From: an uncultured Gammaproteobacteria bacterium
GTDB lineage: Bacteria > Pseudomonadota > Gammaproteobacteria > Steroidobacterales > UBA11654
Assembly: GCA_902595845.1 (NCBI GenBank)
Contig: CACJRN010000002.1
Coordinates: 1-64,000, forward strand
Length of the DNA: 64,000 nt
Reading direction: 5' to 3'
The position numbers and the translations under genes were made by a program. Shown here in pieces: positions 59,301 through 64,000 of the stretch (position 1 is the stretch's first letter; each line of letters starts with the position of its first letter). The notes beneath the pieces are model-generated. The model worked only from the letters and a program-made list of their open reading frames with translations. It ran no database searches and was not told the DNA's origin.

Positions 59301-59683
59301 TGAAAAAGATCTATATAGCATTGGCATTGATTATCAGTCTTAATTCTACCTCTGCAGAACTTTGGACTGTCAGCGAACTGAATGAAAGCATCACCAAGTT
59401 AGATCATGAGCTTGTATTGCTTGATGTGAGAACCCAAGCCGAATATGACAGCGGACACATTTTAAATGCGATCAATATTTCTCATGAGCAGATTCTTGAA
59501 GACCCAGAATTGCTGGCTGAATACAAAGACAGTCAAATGGTGGTTTTCTGCAGAAGTGGTGGAAGAGCAGGCAAGGTGATTCAATTGCTAGAGAGCATTG
59601 GATTTGAAGACATAATTGATATAGACGGCGACATGCTGGCATGGAGTGAAGCAGGGTATCGAATGGAGGTTAACGATGAGTGA
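59300..59683 (+). CDS. Periplasmic rhodanese-like protein
   Basis: Signal peptide, LLDVRTQAEYDSGHILNAINI, VFCRSGGRAGKV. Confidence 0.93.
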   Translation: MKKIYIALALIISLNSTSAELWTVSELNESITKLDHELVLLDVRTQAEYDSGHILNAINISHEQILEDPELLAEYKDSQMVVFCRSGGRAGKVIQLLESIGFEDIIDIDGDMLAWSEAGYRMEVNDE

Positions 59684-60272
59684 ATATTCAAAGACCTTTA
59701 ATGCAACACTTGTCTCTGTTCATGTTGGTAAAACCATTGAATTCATAAAAGATTCAATCGGAACGGCACAAGTCGAATTGGATGGTTTTGTCGGCGACAA
59801 ACACAGAAGTTATATGAGAGGTATCTATGAGGGTGAAGCATACCCACCTGGCACCATTAGGAGAAATAATCGGCAATGGTCTGCTGTTTCTTTAGAGGAG
59901 CTTGAAATGATCTCAGAATCAATGGATTTGGCACAAAATCTAACCCCACGAGTTTTGGGAGCCAATCTTTGCTTTAAAGGAATACCAGATCTCTCCCAAT
60001 TACCAAAAGGATCAAAATTATCTTTTCCATCTGGCGCCACTTTGATCGTAGAAGAATATAACCCGCCTTGTCATGATATGTCTGAAGAAATATCAAAGAC
60101 ACAAAAAACTAAATCTGGTGATTATCCTGGCAAATTAGACTTTCTTAAAGCAGCAAAGAAATTGAGGGGGCTTGTTGGTATTGTCGATGTGGCAGGTAAG
60201 ATTAACGAAGGAGATGATGTCAAGGTCCAAGTTTTTGATTCCGATAGAATGTTTAAGTTTCTTTCCAGCTGA
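59676..60272 (+). CDS. MOSC-domain protein
   Basis: VELDGFVGDKH...SLEELEMI...LGANLCFKGIPDLSQLPKGSKLSF; start moved to ATG 59676. Confidence 0.85.
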   Translation: MSEYSKTFNATLVSVHVGKTIEFIKDSIGTAQVELDGFVGDKHRSYMRGIYEGEAYPPGTIRRNNRQWSAVSLEELEMISESMDLAQNLTPRVLGANLCFKGIPDLSQLPKGSKLSFPSGATLIVEEYNPPCHDMSEEISKTQKTKSGDYPGKLDFLKAAKKLRGLVGIVDVAGKINEGDDVKVQVFDSDRMFKFLSS

Positions 60273-60277
60273 TCTAT

Positions 60278-61219
60278 CTAGCCCAAGATAATTTGATCAA
60301 TCTTTTCCATCTCTTCGTCTGACATCGTCCAAGATATTGCTTCTATATTTTGAATCATTTGTTCAGCTGATGTTGCACCTACGAGAACCGATGCAACCAT
60401 CTTCCTTTTTGCTACCCATGCGAGAGAAATCTCAAGTAGAGATCTATTTATTTCATTTCCGAATTTTTCAACTTTATCGATCAGATTGAACCATTCATCA
60501 GAGGTGAATGCACCTTTCCATAGTGCCAATCTTGTTCCTTTTTCTGGATCCACTCCTCTTTTTATCTTGCCAGTTAGGAATCCACTTTCTAAAGGAAAGT
60601 AGGGGAGAATAGAGACATTGCTCTCCTCACAAACTGGAAGTAAATCTTCTTCCATATATCTTGTCAGCATGCTGTATCTTGATTGAATTGAAACAAATTG
60701 ACTAAAGCTATTTTCAATCGAAACATTCACACTGTCACTCATTTGATCGGCGTTGAAGTTTGATGCTCCAATGTATCTAACCTTTCCGCTTTGGATAAGA
60801 TCTTCAAGCGTTCTCAAGGTTTCTTCAATGGGTGTTTCTGCATCAGGAAAATGCATTTGATATAAATCTATGTAATCTGTATCTAGAGATTTCAGACTGT
60901 TTTCAACAGCATCAACTATATATTTTCTAGTCCCACCTCCCTTGATTGAATTCCTCCCAGTTGCTGGGTCTGTACCAAATTTTGTTGCTAGAATTACTTT
61001 ATCTCTTATTCCTTTAATTGCCTTTCCAGTGATGACCTCTGATTTACCCTTCATACCGCCATATGTCGGTGCAGTATCAATGCAATTGACACCATTATCA
61101 ATGGCAGCTTTTATAGTATTGATGCTCTTATCTTCATCACAAAAGAACCCAAAATTCAGGGCGCCTAAAGTGATGATAGGAAGTTTCAATTCCGTATTTT
61201 TAAGATTTCTATATTCCAT
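60278..61219 (-). CDS. Aldo/keto reductase
   Basis: NCIDTAPTYGGMKGKSEVITGKAI, DYIDLYQMHFPD, VRYIGASNFNADQ. Confidence 0.94.
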   Translation of the reverse strand: MEYRNLKNTELKLPIITLGALNFGFFCDEDKSINTIKAAIDNGVNCIDTAPTYGGMKGKSEVITGKAIKGIRDKVILATKFGTDPATGRNSIKGGGTRKYIVDAVENSLKSLDTDYIDLYQMHFPDAETPIEETLRTLEDLIQSGKVRYIGASNFNADQMSDSVNVSIENSFSQFVSIQSRYSMLTRYMEEDLLPVCEESNVSILPYFPLESGFLTGKIKRGVDPEKGTRLALWKGAFTSDEWFNLIDKVEKFGNEINRSLLEISLAWVAKRKMVASVLVGATSAEQMIQNIEAISWTMSDEEMEKIDQIILG

Positions 61220-61288
61220 ATATCAATAAAGTATAATCTACTTTAGTATCTATATTGTTGGAATTATTTTTACTTTCAAAGATATCTT

Positions 61289-62098
61289 ATGGCGACAGTT
61301 GTAATTACTGGCAGTACGAAAGGAATTGGTAGGGGACTAGCCAATGAATTCGCTCGTCTTGGCCATAATGTCGTTATATCCAGCAGAAGTGAAGATGACA
61401 TAATCAATGTCTCTGAACAAATGAATAGCAACTATGAAGGCAGCGTAATTGGCCAGGCATGTGACATATCAAAAAAACGTGAATTAGAAGCACTCTGGCA
61501 ATTGGCTAAATCTGAGTTTGGAACAGTAGATTATTGGATCAATAACGCAGGTTTTGCATCAAGCTACAACAAAGTTCATAAGGTTCCTCAAGACTTGGTA
61601 TCGTCGATGATAAGCACAAATTCATTGGGAACCGTTTTGGGGTCCCAAGTCGCAGTCAATGGATTCAGGAGTCAAGGTCAAGGTAGTTTATATAACATGC
61701 TTGGAGGTAGTTATGACGGAAAGTTTCTTACTCCAGGTATGGGTATATATAGCTCTACAAAAGCAAGTATCAATATACTGACAAAGTATTTAGTCGAAGA
61801 GAATAAAAACACTGGCGTTACAATTGCAAGCATCAGCCCTGGAGTACTCATTACAGAAAACTGGCTCAATGAGCAGAAGAAATTGAGCCAAGATGAGTGG
61901 GAAAAAGCACGACCAACGGCAAACATAATTTGTGACCATGTAGAGACAGTTGCTCCTTGGATAGTCTCAGAAATCCTCAAAAATAACAAAAGTGGTATTA
62001 GAATTGCATGGATGCCGTTTCAAAAGATACTTTTAAGGTTTTTTAAGGCAAAAATACTCAGACAGAGTAGAGATGTGTTATCAAGGTACGGTATTTAG
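61289..62098 (+). CDS. Short-chain dehydrogenase/reductase
   Basis: VITGSTKGIGRGLANEFA, WINNAG, YSSTKASINIL. Confidence 0.93.
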   Translation: MATVVITGSTKGIGRGLANEFARLGHNVVISSRSEDDIINVSEQMNSNYEGSVIGQACDISKKRELEALWQLAKSEFGTVDYWINNAGFASSYNKVHKVPQDLVSSMISTNSLGTVLGSQVAVNGFRSQGQGSLYNMLGGSYDGKFLTPGMGIYSSTKASINILTKYLVEENKNTGVTIASISPGVLITENWLNEQKKLSQDEWEKARPTANIICDHVETVAPWIVSEILKNNKSGIRIAWMPFQKILLRFFKAKILRQSRDVLSRYGI

Positions 62099-62229
62099 TC
62101 TAAATCAAAGTTTTTTTCTTTATAACATAATAAAAAAGCACAAATTATCAATAAAAGAGCATTTGATGGGTATTTCTACCCAGAAATGATGATTGCAACA
62201 CTGATTTACAGATATTTGATAGAGATCAC

Positions 62230-62343
62230 ATGATATCAATATTTATTAGTGGGCTATTTTTAGCAATATTTCCAAATCTGTATAAATATTTAAATTTATT
62301 AAAAAGTAGAAAAGTATTTATTCCAGATATTTTTAATTTTTAG
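62230..62343 (+). CDS. Possible 37-aa small membrane protein
   Basis: MISIFISGLFLAIFPNLYKYLNLLKSRKVFIPDIFNF*; no clear SD. Confidence 0.2.
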   Translation: MISIFISGLFLAIFPNLYKYLNLLKSRKVFIPDIFNF

Positions 62344-62376
62344 TCAATTTTTAATAAGAAATATAATATACATTAC

Positions 62377-62416
62377 ATATGTCATATAAATAACTGATAT
62401 ATGTGATATAAATAAC
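62377..62416. repeat. Two 18-bp direct repeats (1 mismatch), 22 bp start to start
   Basis: ATATGTCATATAAATAAC at 62377-62394 and ATATGTGATATAAATAAC at 62399-62416. Confidence 0.8.
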
Positions 62417-62693
62417 ATTAAAATAATATATAAAAACTTTACATAATATATATTATACGCATATATATATACCTAAAATAAGGCTTTAATAAGCACACTA
62501 TTCTTATAAATAAAGGGCTTTTATTAGGTTTTTATGGGTATTTAGGGAGCCCTTTAGAACTGGTTATAACAATTATAAAGGTTGGGGATATGGTAAAATT
62601 AACCATAAATAAGAGAGATTCATCTGCAAAAGAAATAAATTGACGTTATGGCCAATACAATCATCAAATATCAATTTATTTGGCTTATAAACT

Positions 62694-64000
62694 ATGACTG
62701 ATCAAGATCCCAAACTAATGAAGACAACTGAACTGGTGTCATTCTTGAAAGAAGCTTCGCTCGCCTATAGGAATGGATCACCAATTATTGATGATCACAC
62801 CTATGACCATGTTTTCTTGTCTGAACTTGAAGCACGTGATCCCAATCATCCTTTTTTAACCGAGATGGAAGCAGAGCCTGATTTTGGTTCTGGCAAGCTT
62901 AAGCATCCTAGGCCCATGTTGAGTATTGAAAAATCATATTCAGTAGAAGAGACAAAAAAATGGGTGAATCGCATCAACAAAGAAGCACAAAAGAAAAACA
63001 TCAATGAGGATGAGATTAATGTCATTGCGACACCAAAATTGGATGGTCTAGCCGCTTATTTTCGAGAGGATGGTTTATTGGCAACTCGAGGTGATGGGAA
63101 TCACGGAAATGACATCACGTCTTGTTTTGAGAAAGGAGTGGTCAATCTTGATATTGAGGCACCAGGTGTTGGTGAAGTGGTCATGACCAATGAGTATTTT
63201 GAGAAAAATCTAAAAAAACTGGGCTATGCACACCCAAGAAACATTTGCGTTGGCGTGGTGAATTCTGATGATGTCAATGAAGATTTTAAGCTGGCATTGA
63301 ATGATGGAGCAATACGTTTTGTCCCCTACTCTAAGTTAAATCGATGGGAAGGAAGTTTTCAAGAACTGATCGAAAATCATGAAACCATTCAAGAGCAAGT
63401 ATTAAAAGCGTGCGAATACCCAACGGATGGTGTCGTTGTTGAGATCACACACAATGATTTAAAGGAATCGCTTGGCCATACAACGCATCATTACAGATGG
63501 CAAATTGCATTGAAGCAGCGTTCGATAGCAAAAGAAACAACAATCAAAAACATTATTTGGCAAACAAAGCGAACAGGAAGAGTCACACCAGTTTTAGAAG
63601 TGGAGACGATCGAACTTTCAGGTGCAAAAGTCTCTCGTGTGACAGCTCATCATGCTGGCAATGTGAAGTCTCTTGGGCTCGGAAAGGGAGCAATAATTTC
63701 AGTTGAAAGGTCTGGTGAGGTAATTCCTAAGATTGTGGATGTGGTTAAATCCATTCCTAATCCTGAAATTGCAACCATTTGTGATTCATGCGGTGAAAGC
63801 TTAGTCTGGCAAAGAGATTTTCTGATGTGTGTCAATCATACTGGATGCCCTGCACAAGTTGAAAATGCATTGGAACACTTTTTTAAAATACATGGTCAAG
63901 TCGATGGATTTGGCTCCAAGAGTATTGCAAAGCTTGTTGAGGGAGGCATTGATACCCTTCAGAAAATATATGCTTCTAATGAAGAGGACTTTATAAGTGT
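62694..64000 (+). CDS. ligA: NAD-dependent DNA ligase, divergent (3' end beyond window)
   Basis: Open frame to window end: KLDG active-site motif (ATPKLDGLAAYF), ATRGDGNHGNDIT, CDSC...CVNHTGC zinc finger. Absent from the ORF track, apparently because no stop falls in the window. Confidence 0.88.
   Translation, partial: MTDQDPKLMKTTELVSFLKEASLAYRNGSPIIDDHTYDHVFLSELEARDPNHPFLTEMEAEPDFGSGKLKHPRPMLSIEKSYSVEETKKWVNRINKEAQKKNINEDEINVIATPKLDGLAAYFREDGLLATRGDGNHGNDITSCFEKGVVNLDIEAPGVGEVVMTNEYFEKNLKKLGYAHPRNICVGVVNSDDVNEDFKLALNDGAIRFVPYSKLNRWEGSFQELIENHETIQEQVLKACEYPTDGVVVEITHNDLKESLGHTTHHYRWQIALKQRSIAKETTIKNIIWQTKRTGRVTPVLEVETIELSGAKVSRVTAHHAGNVKSLGLGKGAIISVERSGEVIPKIVDVVKSIPNPEIATICDSCGESLVWQRDFLMCVNHTGCPAQVENALEHFFKIHGQVDGFGSKSIAKLVEGGIDTLQKIYASNEEDFIS

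Noticed and set aside
1-64000. Many additional ORFs of about 60-125 aa in the track, antisense or out of frame (for example 66-287 -, 4225-4467 -, 15107-15307 +, 24027-24263 -, 61711-61989 -)
   Set aside because: They lie inside well-supported genes on the other strand or frame and have no recognisable family motifs or good start context
62099-64000. Prophage or integrative element boundary
   Set aside because: No integrase, transposase or phage structural gene seen; only composition and a divergent ligase, which is not enough

Overview
AT-rich window from what looks like a marine gammaproteobacterium; a SAR86-like lineage is an inference from gene content and composition and was not tested. 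Most of it is densely packed chromosomal coding sequence. From left to right: mazG (cut by the left edge)-uvrC-pgsA-DUF885 peptidase; a minus-strand type I secretion (T1SS) locus with a 2510-aa substrate combining cadherin-like repeats, an integrin-like FG-GAP propeller, a metzincin protease site and RTX-like repeats; an oxidoreductase/VOC/SDR/SGNH group; glnK-amtB behind a long structured leader; a beta-glucan-type utilization locus (LacI regulator, TonB receptor, GH3, SSS symporter, glucokinase) with a perfect palindromic operator; two further TonB receptors, one divergent from a large protein of unknown family; yajQ; tRNA-Gly, tRNA-Cys and tRNA-Leu; an OmpR/HK two-component system divergent from a Spy/CpxP-like protein; a complete ccmABCDEFGHI cytochrome c maturation operon (ccmD is missing from the ORF track and ccmA seems to need a non-canonical start); small metabolic genes; an AT-rich 0.6-kb non-coding region with phased repeats; and the 5' part of a divergent NAD-dependent DNA ligase cut by the right edge. 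The best leads for undescribed biology are the hybrid T1SS substrate, the structured leader of glnK-amtB, a cluster of three untracked or barely tracked small ORFs at 37.3-37.8 kb, and the unknown 778-aa protein paired with a TonB receptor. All family calls come from reading motifs by eye; no searches or folding were run.
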